Origin: AWTP1-13 sp963814055
GTDB taxonomy: Bacteria; Pseudomonadota; Alphaproteobacteria; Rhizobiales; Hyphomicrobiaceae
Assembly: GCA_963814055.1 (NCBI GenBank)
Contig: CAWFBJ010000008.1
Span: 62,001-126,000 of the forward strand
Direction of reading: 5' to 3'
Length of the DNA: 64,000 bases
Shown: piece by piece, positions 15,431 through 24,500 of the stretch
Layout: every line of letters starts with the position of its first letter
Position numbering within the stretch: position 1 is the stretch's first letter
The notes under the pieces: generated by a model
Told to the model about the DNA's origin: nothing
Database searches by the model: none
The model's input: the letters and a program-made list of their open reading frames with translations, nothing else
Program-made: the position numbers and the translations under genes

Positions 15431-15515
15431 TCGACAGGCGCGCAGCCCCTCTGCTTCCCTCCCGCGCCAGTCGCGCTAGACCCGCGGTTCCCCCAAGCCG
15501 CGGGTCTTTTCTTTT
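15431..15515 (+). ncRNA. Candidate general-stress small RNA with C-rich loop
   Basis: About 85 nt between a candidate EcfG promoter (15400-15424) and an intrinsic terminator. The 5' hairpin has a GGCGCG/CGCGCC stem (15437-15442 with 15463-15468) and a 20-nt loop rich in C and U (CAGCCCCTCTGCTTCCCTCC) that is complementary to Shine-Dalgarno GGAGG sequences. The 3' hairpin is the terminator. There is no ORF. C-rich single-stranded loops are the seed regions of several alphaproteobacterial sRNAs, and GSR-dependent sRNAs are known (GsrN in Caulobacter), but I claim analogy, not homology. Alternatively this is only the 3' UTR and terminator of the 39-aa gene. Confidence 0.5.
15479..15515 (+). terminator. 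Strong Rho-independent terminator
   Basis: Stem GACCCGCGG (15479-15487), 10-nt loop, CCGCGGGTC (15498-15506), then TTTTCTTTT. It is oriented on the + strand with no classical gene directly upstream, and ends the candidate small RNA and/or the 39-aa gene transcript before ku. Confidence 0.85.
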
Positions 15516-15642
15516 GTGCGGGCTGCGCGCAAGGGGCGTTACTTCCGCGTTAAGAGATGCTGCAAAATCCAAGAACGATTGTTTAATATCGCGTAGTATG
15601 CTGCGCCGCATCCGTATCGCAGAGCGTTTCAGGAATCACGTC

Positions 15643-16507
15643 ATGGCACCCAGGCCGAACTGGAAAGGCTATCTCAAACTCTCGCTCGTCTCCTGCCCGG
15701 TCGCACTTTATCCCGCGACCACCACGTCTGAGCGCGTTTCCTTCCGCACCCTCAATCGCGAGACCGGCAATCGCGTGCGCCGCCAGTTCGTCGACGAGCA
15801 ATCCGGGGACCCTGTGGAGACTGAAAGTCAGATCAAAGGTTATGAGATTGCAAAGGGCGAGTTCATCCAGATCGAGGACGACGAGATCAAGTCGGTGCAA
15901 CTCGAAAGCAATCACACAATCGACATCGAGCGTTTCGTGCCCCGTGGTGACATCGATGAACTTTATCTCGACTCGCCCTATTATCTTGCACCCACAGATC
16001 GTGTCGGCGAAGAAGCGTTTGCGGTGATCCGAGATGCCATGCGCGCCGAAGAGATGGTAGGTCTCGCGCGCGTGGTGCTTTTCCGGCGCGAACGCATATT
16101 GATGCTGGAGCCGCGCGACAAAGGCATCGTTGCTACCAGTCTACGCTACGCGAACGAAGTGCACGCGGCATCCGGCTACTTCGATGAGATTCCCGAACTC
16201 CGAGTTGCCCAAGCAGATGCTCGATCTCGCCAAGCACATAATTGAGAAGATGACAGGCAAATTCGAACCGGAGCAGTTCGAGGACCGCTATGAGAATGCG
16301 CTGATCGAACTCATTCGATCCAAGCAGAAGGGTATGCCGATCAAGCCACAGCCCTCTCATCGCCAGACCAACGTCATTAATTTGATGGACGCGCTAAGGC
16401 GCAGCGTCGAGGGCTCGAAGGGTGAGGCTGATCGCGCACCGGCGAAAAAGACCTCGACCAAGTCCCGGGCATCCCGCGCCAAGGGGAAGGCGCGCAAGGC
16501 TGGGTGA
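15643..16507 (+). pseudogene. ku: Ku DNA end-binding protein, single-base frameshift
   Basis: ATG 15643 opens a Ku-domain protein (MAPRPNWKGYLKLSLVSCPV, then PYYLAPTDRVGEEAF and IVATSLRYANEV). At GYFDEIPEL (about residue 186) the frame goes off into an unrelated tail ending at 16245. The rest of Ku (LPKQMLDLAKHIIEKMTGKF, EDRYENALIELIRSK, then a Lys/Arg-rich tail) continues one frame over to 16507. Removing one C at 16200/16201 restores a 287-aa protein of normal length. Ku binds double-strand ends and recruits LigD, whose gene follows 12 nt later. It could be a real loss of function, a +1 frameshift or an assembly error. Confidence 0.85.
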
Positions 16508-16519
16508 TGCCAGACGCGC

Positions 16520-19018
16520 ATGGCCAACGAGACCGAACTTCGTCAGTATCACCAAAAACGCAATTTCACGCGCACTAAGGAGCCGCGGGGCCAGCTCAAG
16601 CGCAAGACCGGCGATTTGTTTGTCGTGCAGAAACACGCCGCGCGTCGGTTGCACTACGATTTCCGCCTCGAACTTGATGGCGTGTTGAAAAGCTGGGCCG
16701 TTACTAAGGGGCCTAGTCTATCGCCAGCGGACAAGCGCTTGGCTGTGCGCGTCGAGGACCATCCGCTCGATTACGCTGAGTTCGAAGGCCGCATCCCCGA
16801 GGGTGAATACGGGGCAGGCAGCGTTATCGTCTGGGATCGCGGCCGGTGGTCAACCGAAGGCGATCCGCGCGAGCAACTTGCCAAAGGCCATCTCATCGTT
16901 GATCTCCATGGGCGCAAGCTCAAAGGCCGTTGGCACCTTGTGCACATGAGAGGCAGAGACCAGCGCAGCAAGGAAAACTGGCTACTGATCAAGGCGGATG
17001 ACGAATATGCCACTATCGAGAAAGGCGGTGCGGCGCTGCTGGATGCGAAGCCGCGGTCAATCAAGACCGGCCGGACGATCGCGGATGTGGCCGCTGGCGA
17101 CGTGAAGATAAAGCGGAAGCCGGCGCCAAGTGCGGGCGGAGCAAAGCAAACAGCTCCTCGACGAAGCAGAGCGGGCGCTGCCATCAAGGGTGCCAAGAAG
17201 GCATCTTTACCATCACTCATCGAGCCGCAGCTTGCGTCACTCGCCGTCAAACCACCGGTCGGTGAAAGTTGGGTGCACGAGATCAAGTTCGACGGATATC
17301 GGCTCATCGCGCGCATCGATCGGGGTCGCGTCAAACTCAAGACCCGCAACGGCCTCGATTGGACAACGAAGTTCCCTTCACTCAAGAAGGCGCTCGAAGC
17401 TTTGCCTGTTGTTACGGCCCTTCTTGACGGTGAGGTCGTGGTGGAGACCGAGAAGGGAACGCCGAGCTTCGCTGACCTGCAGGCCGACTTGAGTGAAGGT
17501 CGCAGCGATCGCTTCCGTTACTATGTGTTCGATTTGTTGCATCTCGACGGTGCGGATTTGACGCGCGTGCCGCTTGTCGAGCGCAAGCGCGTTCTTGCCG
17601 ATGTTCTGGGCGGGCATAATGGAATTCTTGCCTATAGCGAGCATTTCGCCGGCCGCGGCGATGTTGTGTTCGATCATGCATGCCGCCTGGGACTCGAAGG
17701 CATAGTCTCCAAGCTCAGGATGGCGCCCTACCGCTCCGGTCGCTCCAAATCGTGGCTGAAAACAAAGTGTGTCGACCGTCACGAGCTTGTCATCATCGGG
17801 TACGTGCCCTCCGCCACTCAGCGCAAGGTGGTCGGCTCTTTAGTCGTGGGCCATCACGCCAAGGGTGAATTAGTCTACGCCGGTCGCGTCGGGTCAGGAT
17901 TCTCGAACCGGGTGGCAGAAGAGCTCTGGCGCCGCCTGGAGGAAATCCGTGTCGATGCGCCGCCCGTCGATAGGGCTTTGCCGGCCGATAGTCGTCGCAA
18001 TGTTCGCTGGGTGAAACCGAAGCTCGTGGCTGACGTTGAAATCCGTGGCTGGACCACTGATGGCATCGCCCGCCATGCGGTATTCAAGGGATTGAGGCAC
18101 GACAAGGTAGCTTCCGACGTCGTTCGCGCGGCTCCCGCAGTAAAGACCAATGCCGCCTCAGTTCTCCCGGTGAATCTCACCCATCCTGATCGTGTGCTGT
18201 GGCCAGATACGGGAATCACGAAGCAAGGTCTTGCGGATTTTTATGCCGAGATTTGGCCCTGGATCAGTTCCCATATCGTCAATCGACCGCTGGCGCTTGT
18301 TCGCTGTCCCGGTGGGGTCGAAGAGGCATGCTTCTTCCAGAAACATGCTTGGGCAGGCATCGACGAGCACATCATTCGTGCTCGCGATCCGGACGGCGGG
18401 GAAGAATTGCTGGCCCTCGATAATGTAGACGGCCTGCTCTCGTTGGCGCAGGCATCGGTGCTTGAAATCCATGTGTGGGGGGCCAAGCTCGGTAATATCG
18501 AGAAGCCCGACGGCATTACGTTCGATTTAGATCCGGACTCGACGGTGGAATGGACGGATGTGGTGGCCGCCGCTTTCGAGGTGCGTGACCGCTTGAACAA
18601 GGTAGGCTTAAGCAATTTCGTGAAAACCACGGGTGGCAAAGGCCTTCACGTTTATGCGCCACTCAAGCCACACGCGGACTGGGTTTCGGTCAAGGAATTC
18701 GCGCGCACGCTAGCGCAGGCGATGTCCAAGGACGCCCCTCGAAAGTATCTCGCTACCGCATCTAAGCAGGCCCGGAGTGGACGCATTTTCGTGGACTATC
18801 TGCGCAATGGTCGGGGTGCTACGGCGGTCGTTGCCTATTCGGCACGGGCGCGAGCTGGCGCTACTGTGTCGACGCCGCTCGATTGGGATGAGCTGGGGCC
18901 CGACATCCGTTCAGACCGATTTACCATTTCAAATCTCTTGCACCGTCTTTCGCGCGGGGACGATCCTTGGAAGGATGTCAGCAGAGTCGCCAGGCGCCTG
19001 CCGTCCAAGCGCCCCTGA
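16520..19018 (+). CDS. ligD: ATP-dependent DNA ligase LigD (PE-LIG-POL)
   Basis: The 832-aa non-homologous end-joining enzyme has all three domains in the Pseudomonas-type order. The 3'-phosphoesterase occupies residues ~1-165 (HAARRLHYDFRLE, VEDHPLDY, GEYGAGSVIVWD). The ligase (~225-530) has nucleotidyl Lys in EIKFDGYR near residue 255 and LDGEVV. The polymerase/primase domain (~545-832) has HPDRVLWPDTGITKQGLADF, FDLDPD and TGGKGLHVYAPL. Catalytic motifs look intact. LigD works with Ku to process and seal double-strand breaks; the adjacent ku is frameshifted as sequenced. It is transcribed with ku and followed immediately by an EcfG promoter for the next gene. Confidence 0.95.
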   Translation: MANETELRQYHQKRNFTRTKEPRGQLKRKTGDLFVVQKHAARRLHYDFRLELDGVLKSWAVTKGPSLSPADKRLAVRVEDHPLDYAEFEGRIPEGEYGAGSVIVWDRGRWSTEGDPREQLAKGHLIVDLHGRKLKGRWHLVHMRGRDQRSKENWLLIKADDEYATIEKGGAALLDAKPRSIKTGRTIADVAAGDVKIKRKPAPSAGGAKQTAPRRSRAGAAIKGAKKASLPSLIEPQLASLAVKPPVGESWVHEIKFDGYRLIARIDRGRVKLKTRNGLDWTTKFPSLKKALEALPVVTALLDGEVVVETEKGTPSFADLQADLSEGRSDRFRYYVFDLLHLDGADLTRVPLVERKRVLADVLGGHNGILAYSEHFAGRGDVVFDHACRLGLEGIVSKLRMAPYRSGRSKSWLKTKCVDRHELVIIGYVPSATQRKVVGSLVVGHHAKGELVYAGRVGSGFSNRVAEELWRRLEEIRVDAPPVDRALPADSRRNVRWVKPKLVADVEIRGWTTDGIARHAVFKGLRHDKVASDVVRAAPAVKTNAASVLPVNLTHPDRVLWPDTGITKQGLADFYAEIWPWISSHIVNRPLALVRCPGGVEEACFFQKHAWAGIDEHIIRARDPDGGEELLALDNVDGLLSLAQASVLEIHVWGAKLGNIEKPDGITFDLDPDSTVEWTDVVAAAFEVRDRLNKVGLSNFVKTTGGKGLHVYAPLKPHADWVSVKEFARTLAQAMSKDAPRKYLATASKQARSGRIFVDYLRNGRGATAVVAYSARARAGATVSTPLDWDELGPDIRSDRFTISNLLHRLSRGDDPWKDVSRVARRLPSKRP

Positions 19019-19023
19019 TGAGG

Positions 19024-19048
19024 GGAACGGCGGACGGTTTGAAGCGTT
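19024..19048 (+). promoter_or_regulatory. EcfG-type promoter of the PRC-barrel gene
   Basis: A perfect GGAAC (19024-19028), 16-nt spacer, CGTT (19045-19048) lies 5 nt after the ligD stop and 47 nt before the PRC-barrel ATG. Confidence 0.75.
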
Positions 19049-19095
19049 GCCAATCAATGCCCACCCATTGTCTTCAAAAACAAGGGAGCTGCTAA

Positions 19096-19455
19096 ATGGC
19101 AACCGCTACCGTTCATCCCAATCGCCAGCTCATATCGAGTGAAGACGTCGAAGGCACCAACGTCTACGATTTGAAGGGAAGCAAGATCGGCGAGATTGAT
19201 CACCTGATAATTGACAAGATTTCCGGCCGCGTGACTTATGCCGTCATGAGCTTCGGCGGCTTTCTCGGACTCGGGCATAGCCATTATCCGCTGCCCTGGG
19301 GAGCGCTAAAATACAATACACGGCTCGAAGGCTACGAGACCGGCGTCACTGAGGCTCAGCTCAAGGATGCGCCGGCGTTCAGCGATGACTCTTGGTCCGA
19401 CCGGAACTGGGAAAAGCAAACTCATACATACTACAACGTGCACCCGTATTGGTGA
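19096..19455 (+). CDS. PRC-barrel domain protein
   Basis: This 119-aa protein has the PRC-barrel core: LISSEDVEGTNVYDLKGSKI, GEIDHLIIDKISGRVTYAV and FGGFLGLGHSHYPLPW. Stand-alone PRC-barrel proteins with this sequence are common in Alphaproteobacteria and often belong to stress regulons. The ribosome-binding site GGGAG precedes the ATG. A perfect EcfG promoter lies upstream and a strong intrinsic terminator lies 22 nt after the stop, so it is a monocistronic, stress-controlled unit. The partner of the barrel is unknown. Confidence 0.9.
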   Translation: MATATVHPNRQLISSEDVEGTNVYDLKGSKIGEIDHLIIDKISGRVTYAVMSFGGFLGLGHSHYPLPWGALKYNTRLEGYETGVTEAQLKDAPAFSDDSWSDRNWEKQTHTYYNVHPYW

Positions 19456-19476
19456 CGCGATTGGAAAACTGGTGAC

Positions 19477-19515
19477 AAAAAAAGGGCCGCCCGCCCTCAT
19501 CGAGGGGCCCTTTTT
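19477..19515 (+). terminator. Intrinsic terminator after the PRC-barrel gene (possibly bidirectional)
   Basis: AAAAAGGGCC pairs with GGCCCTTTTT, and an inner CCCTC/GAGGG stem closes on a 3-nt loop. The A-run on one side and T-run on the other allow it to serve also the reverse-strand gene ending at 19540. Confidence 0.85.
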
Positions 19516-19539
19516 GCATGTTTCGTTGGCGATGAGTAA

Positions 19540-19863
19540 CTATTTGCGGGCTGAGACGTTGCGGGCGCCATGCTTAGTCGGCGCACCAGCGTTAGCATCA
19601 GAGGACGCTTCATTGCCAAGTGCGAGCCGCGCCTTTACGACCTCCGACAGGAGATCAGGTTCGCCACCGCTCATATTCTCCTCGCTGGCTACAGCCAGAG
19701 CGCGCGCGTCCAACTCCCACGCCTCAAGAACCGCCAATTTCTCACTTCGCGACAAACGAGTATCGGCAATTACGTCATTTGGCCGACCATAGAACTGCGT
19801 GGGATTTTGCATTGCGTCCGTGGCAACATCCCCAATAGCGACTATCTCTTTATCTCGTCTCAA
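19540..19863 (-). CDS. Conserved hypothetical protein next to the KGG gene
   Basis: The 107-aa soluble protein contains FYGRPNDVIADTRLSRSEKL followed by VLEAWELDARAL and a C-terminal GGEPDLLSEVVKARLAL segment. The sequence is reminiscent of small alphaproteobacterial hypotheticals (roughly 80-110 aa) without assigned function. It starts at TTG 19863 with AGGAG 8 nt upstream, two nt after the stop of the KGG-repeat gene, so the two form one operon under the KGG promoter. Met-18 is an alternative start. Confidence 0.7.
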   Translation of the reverse strand: MRRDKEIVAIGDVATDAMQNPTQFYGRPNDVIADTRLSRSEKLAVLEAWELDARALAVASEENMSGGEPDLLSEVVKARLALGNEASSDANAGAPTKHGARNVSARK

Positions 19864-19865
19864 AT

Positions 19866-20171
19866 CTAGTGCTCCTGCGTAGTCTCGCTGCCGTTGGAAT
19901 GGGCCCGGCGTCGCTGAGACATGCGCCCGCCCTTGCGCCCCGCCTCGGCGGCCAATGCACGATTCTGTGAAAAGCTGCGCGCCTGAGGAGCAACCCGACG
20001 ACCCCCCTTTCTGCCGGCTTCGGAAGCGAGCTGGCGGTTTTGGGCAAAGCTCCTCTTTTCGTTCGGTACGTTGGCGCCACCCTTCCGGGCGATCTCGCGT
20101 TGTTTTGTGCGGTCCATGCGGGCAAACCCGCGCGGTGCGCCGCGTTCTTGGCTCAGGCGTTCTCGGACCAT
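19866..20171 (-). CDS. KGG-repeat stress protein
   Basis: The 101-aa, highly basic protein has three copies of the KGG motif in an alternating pattern (EIARKGGANVPNEKRSFAQN, LASEAGRKGGRRVAPQARSF, ALAAEAGRKGG). This is the stress-induced KGG (Con-10-like) repeat. Members are hydrophilic, probably disordered and induced by stress or stationary phase. The ribosome-binding site AGGAG precedes ATG 20171, and a near-consensus EcfG promoter lies 37 nt upstream. Confidence 0.85.
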   Translation of the reverse strand: MVRERLSQERGAPRGFARMDRTKQREIARKGGANVPNEKRSFAQNRQLASEAGRKGGRRVAPQARSFSQNRALAAEAGRKGGRMSQRRRAHSNGSETTQEH

Positions 20172-20207
20172 GACACTACTCCTAGGTGCGGATGCCCCTT
20201 TGTACTC

Positions 20208-20233
20208 AACATCGAATCGCCCCTTGGGGTTCC
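20208..20233 (-). promoter_or_regulatory. Candidate EcfG-type promoter of the KGG operon
   Basis: Reverse strand: GGAAC (20233-20229), 17-nt spacer, TGTT (20211-20208). One -10 base differs from CGTT; the spacer is within the accepted 16-17 range. It points to the KGG-repeat gene. Confidence 0.5.
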
Positions 20234-20316
20234 ACTCATGGGAGGGGTGCGACAGCCGGTGTCAGGGGCCGCACGCAATAAGGGGGCGTTAAGGGGACGT
20301 TCGGGGTAAAGTGCCG

Positions 20317-21492
20317 CTAGGCCGTTCCCTTGACAGCCCGTCCAGCCTCTCGGGCAACCGCGCGTTGTGCAATCACTGGGGAGGCCTTGTCATAGCGGCT
20401 GGGCCGGATGGTATCGAGCGGTACCCGTATCGTGCAGGCGAAGCCACCAGGGGAAAAATCGATGACCGGTTCAGCTGTCGGATTGCTTCCCATTGCCGTG
20501 ATGAGGGATAGGCCGAAGCCCTCATGAGACGCAGGTTTCACTGGTGGACCGCCAAACTCCTTCCAACAGAAGTTCATGTAGCTGGTGGTGCCACTGCCGC
20601 CGAGCGTCCAGTTCACGACCACCTCGCCGCTCGCATTCGAAAGCGCGCCATATTTTGCGGCATTGGTACAGAGCTCGTGCACGATGAGTGCGAATGTCTG
20701 CACACCGGAAGGGCTGAGTTCGACTGCGGGACCTGACATCTGCACCCGTTCCGAAAATCCTGCGATTTCCGCCATCACAACTTCGCGCAGTTCGGCACCA
20801 TGCCACGATGCTTCAGTAAGGAGCTCGTGTGCGTGACCCAGCGACTGCAGCCGCCCCATTAGAACTTCGCGCGCGTCCGAAATAGAACGCCCCCCAGTCA
20901 GCGTCCGTGCGGTGATGGACTGAAATACCGACAGCAGGTTCTTCACGCGGTGCGCCAGTTCCTGGACCAGGATCGTCAGCCTCTCCTCGGCCTGCTTGCG
21001 TTCATGTACTTCGGCGCGCAGCTGCTCTGCAGTTCTTTCGAGCTCGGCAGTGCGGTCGGCGACTCGCTGCTCAAGGAGCGCGTGCGATCGCCCCAACTCG
21101 GCTCGTATTCGGTAAAGCTCGACAAATACGCCGACCTTGGCCCGCAAGATTTCAGGAACGATCGGCGTTTGAATGTAATCAACCGCACCTAGCGTGTAGC
21201 CTTCCACCGTTTGCACATCGTCGGCAAAAGCTGTGACGAAGATGATCGGCGTGTGGCGTGACTTCCTGCGCTGGCGGATCAGCGCTGCCGTTTCCAGGCC
21301 CGACATTCCGGGCATGTTGACATCGAGCAGGATGACCGCAAATTCGCGTTCCAGAAGCAATTGCAACGCCGCCTCGCCGGAATCGACGGCGACGATGTTC
21401 TGATCGAGGGCTTCCAGGGCCACCCGATACGTCAGATGCTTTTCGGGCAAATCGTCAACGATCAGGATTTCGGCGCGCTTGCCCTCGTTCAT
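20317..21492 (-). CDS. Receiver-HWE histidine kinase (possible GSR input)
   Basis: The 391-aa soluble protein has an N-terminal receiver domain (residues 8-120, VDDLPEK, phospho-Asp in VILLDVNMPGMSG). A coiled linker (ELGRSHALLEQRVADRTAEL) and an HWE/HisKA_2 kinase follow, with His near residue 181 in ELAHRVKNLLSVFQSI, HELCTNAAKYGALS as N-box and GFGLSLI as G-box. HWE/HisKA_2 kinases are the family that phosphorylates PhyR in known GSR systems, so its place in the GSR island makes it a plausible PhyR kinase (inference). It lies 33 nt downstream of the large hybrid kinase on the same strand and is probably co-transcribed. Confidence 0.88.
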   Translation of the reverse strand: MNEGKRAEILIVDDLPEKHLTYRVALEALDQNIVAVDSGEAALQLLLEREFAVILLDVNMPGMSGLETAALIRQRRKSRHTPIIFVTAFADDVQTVEGYTLGAVDYIQTPIVPEILRAKVGVFVELYRIRAELGRSHALLEQRVADRTAELERTAEQLRAEVHERKQAEERLTILVQELAHRVKNLLSVFQSITARTLTGGRSISDAREVLMGRLQSLGHAHELLTEASWHGAELREVVMAEIAGFSERVQMSGPAVELSPSGVQTFALIVHELCTNAAKYGALSNASGEVVVNWTLGGSGTTSYMNFCWKEFGGPPVKPASHEGFGLSLITAMGSNPTAEPVIDFSPGGFACTIRVPLDTIRPSRYDKASPVIAQRAVAREAGRAVKGTA

Positions 21493-21525
21493 TGTGCAAA
21501 ACCCTTGAAGAATCGTCGCGCGCAG

Positions 21526-24500
21526 TCAGCGATGGAGCCAGGAACGCAACACGACGAGGAGATGGTGCAAGTCCACCGGCTTCGACAGATAGTCCCAAGC
21601 TCCGGCTTCGATGCACCGTTCACGGTCGCCCTTCATGGCCTTGGCCGTTACCGCGATGATCGGCAGATCGCGACATGACGGCATCTTTCGTGCCTCACGC
21701 ATGGTGGCAATACCGTCCATCTCGGGCATCATGATGTCCATCAGCACGATGTCGATCGGTGACTGTTGGGCCATAATGCGCAGCGCGTCCCGGCCATTGC
21801 CAGCCGAGACCACGGTCATGCCGTGCTCCTCCAGGACGCTGGCGAGCGCAAAAATGTTGCGGATATCGTCGTCGACGATCAGCACTTTCTTGCCTCTGAG
21901 GGCGGCGTCCGACTGGTGCAGTTCTTCCAGCAAACGGTGCTGCACCTCGGGTAGTCGCGTGATGCGGCGATGCAGGAAAAAGGTTACCAGATCTACCAAC
22001 CGCTCGCGTGAATAAACGTGGCGCACGGTCAACCCTTCGACGAATGCTTTCGATATGCGCTGCTCGGCCAGTTGCGGGGTGTCCCAGACGATCACGGGCA
22101 GTCGGCCGAACGTTCGCCGGCTCTCGACTGCGCGCGAGATCGCATCGAGGTCCACGCCCGATCGACCATCGACGATCAGGCAATCCGCATTTTGCGCAGC
22201 TATCGTTTCCAGCATTGTGGCGAACGTTTCTTTCGAGACGATCACGTCCTCGCCGGCTACAGCGTGATCAATCGCATCGACGGCGCCGCCGCTCGATTCG
22301 ACCACGAGAATGCGCTTGGTCGGCCGCCTGATTGCGTTAAGCAAGTCCTGCAGTCCGTCGTCTAGAATGGTCCTAGATGGAATAGGCTTGGCAATGAAGC
22401 TGCGCGCTCCAGCGTCCAGCGCGCGCTCTCGCGCGTCCTCGGTCGAAACCACACATATCGGTATGTGTCGCGTCGACAGGTCGTTTTTGAGCCGATCCAT
22501 TACGCGCCAGCCGGTCATATCGGCCAAGAAGATGTCGAGCGTGATGGCGTCCGGCATGTAGTCGCGCGCCAGCGTCAGAGCGCCCGCTCCCTGGGATGTG
22601 ACCAGACCTTTGCATCCGTGTTCGCGTACCGCCTCGAGCAGGAAGCGGGCAAAAGCGATGTCGTTCTCGACGATCAGAAGGACTGTGTCGCCGGGTTGAA
22701 TGACATCGCGGTCATCCTGCGCCTCGTTGGAAAGTAGCGTCGGTTCCTGGGCGTGCTCCAGCTGCACCGCATCCATCTTGAAAGGCCGGTGTTCGGGGGC
22801 ACCACCCGTACCTTCGATTTCAATCAAGCCCGCCGGTGCGGATCGGCGTGGCGTGCGCGGCGGCGCATACGTCAAGGGCAGGTAGAGTATGAAGCTGGAG
22901 CCCTTGCCCGGATTGCTCACCAGTGTGATTTCACCACCGAGCAGCTTGGCCAGCTCGCGGCTGATCGCAAGGCCCAACCCGGTACCACCGTACTTACGGC
23001 TAGTACTTCCGTCCGCCTGCTGGAAGGCCTCAAAGATGATCTTTTGCTTCTCGCCAGAGATGCCAATCCCGGTATCTGTGACGACGAACGCGACAGCTTC
23101 AGGCGCACGATTGAGGTTATCGTTGTCAACGCCCCAACCGGCTTCGGCGGCTTCGATGCTGAATGTCACCTGGCCGTCGTGTGTGAACTTGAAAGCATTT
23201 GAAAGCAGGTTTTTGAGGATCTGCTGCAGCCGTTTGCTGTCCGTCACCACCGACTTGGGCAGTCTAGGGTCGATGCGCAATTGGAAGCCGAGGTTCCTGG
23301 ACTCGGCCATATGGCGGAACGTGCGCTCGACGAAGCGGTGGAGATCGTCGAACCGAAGTTCGCTCACGTCGACGACAACCGTACCGGATTCGATCTTCGA
23401 CAGGTCGAGTATATCGTTGATCAGTGTCAGAAGGTCATTGCCCGACGCATGTATGGTTTTGGCAAATTCGACCTGTCGCCCGGTCAGGTTGCCGTCCCTG
23501 TTCTGGCACAACTGGTCCGATAGGATCAGCAGGCTGTTGAGCGGCGTCCTCAGCTCATGGCTCATGTTGGCCAGGAACTCGGATTTGTATTTCGAAGTTC
23601 GGGCAAGCTGCACGGCCTTGTCTTCCAGGGCTTGGCGCGCCTGCTCCACTTCCTGGTTCTTGCCTTCCACCTCCTGGTTGCGTTCGGCAAGGAGGCGCGC
23701 TTTGTCCTGCAACTCTTCGTTTGTCTTCTGCAGCTCTTCCTGCCGGCTCTGCAGCTCGTTGGCGAGAGATTGCGACTGCTTGAGCAGATTTTCCGTCCGC
23801 ATATTGGCCTCGATCGTATTGATCACGATGCCAATGCTTTCTGTGAGCTGATCCAGGAACGCCTCGTGGCTGGGATTGAAACGCTCAATGGACGCGAGTT
23901 CGAGCACGCCCTTGGCTTCGCCCTCGAACACGATCGGCAGCACGAGAATGTTGCTGGGCATCCATTCGCTCAGGCCGGTAACGACCTTGACTGCTGTGCC
24001 CGACAAGCCTTCGAGGAGCACTTTCTGCTTGTTGATCGCCACCTGCCCGATCAATCCCTGACCCATTTCTACGGTCTTGCCATGGGCGCTTTGGCCGCCG
24101 GAGGCGTAGCTGGCAAGCAGCTTGAGGCGCGGCTCTGCTGATGAGCCGTCGCGCACATAGAACTCGGCCTGCTGAACTCCGACCACCGGCGCCAGCTCCG
24201 AAAGTATCATCTGGCCCACGGCTACCTGATCTTTTTGCCCCTGCAACAAGCGGCTGAACTTGGCGAGGTTGGTCTTCAGCCAGTCCTGCTCGGTGTTCTT
24301 GCTGGTGGTATCGCGCAGGTTGCGGATCATTTCGTTGATGGTGTCTTTGAGGACGGCGACCTCACCCTGGGCATCAACCGTAATCGAGCGCGTCAGGTCG
24401 CCCTGGGTCACGGCCACCGCCACCTCGGCGATGGCACGCACTTGTGTGGTGAGATTTGCAGCGAGCTGATTGACGTTTTCAGTGAGGCCCTTCCAGGTGC

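Noticed and set aside
15385..15642. N-terminal 86-residue extension of ku
   Set aside because: It runs through the intrinsic terminator and candidate small RNA; the Ku family N terminus begins at ATG 15643.
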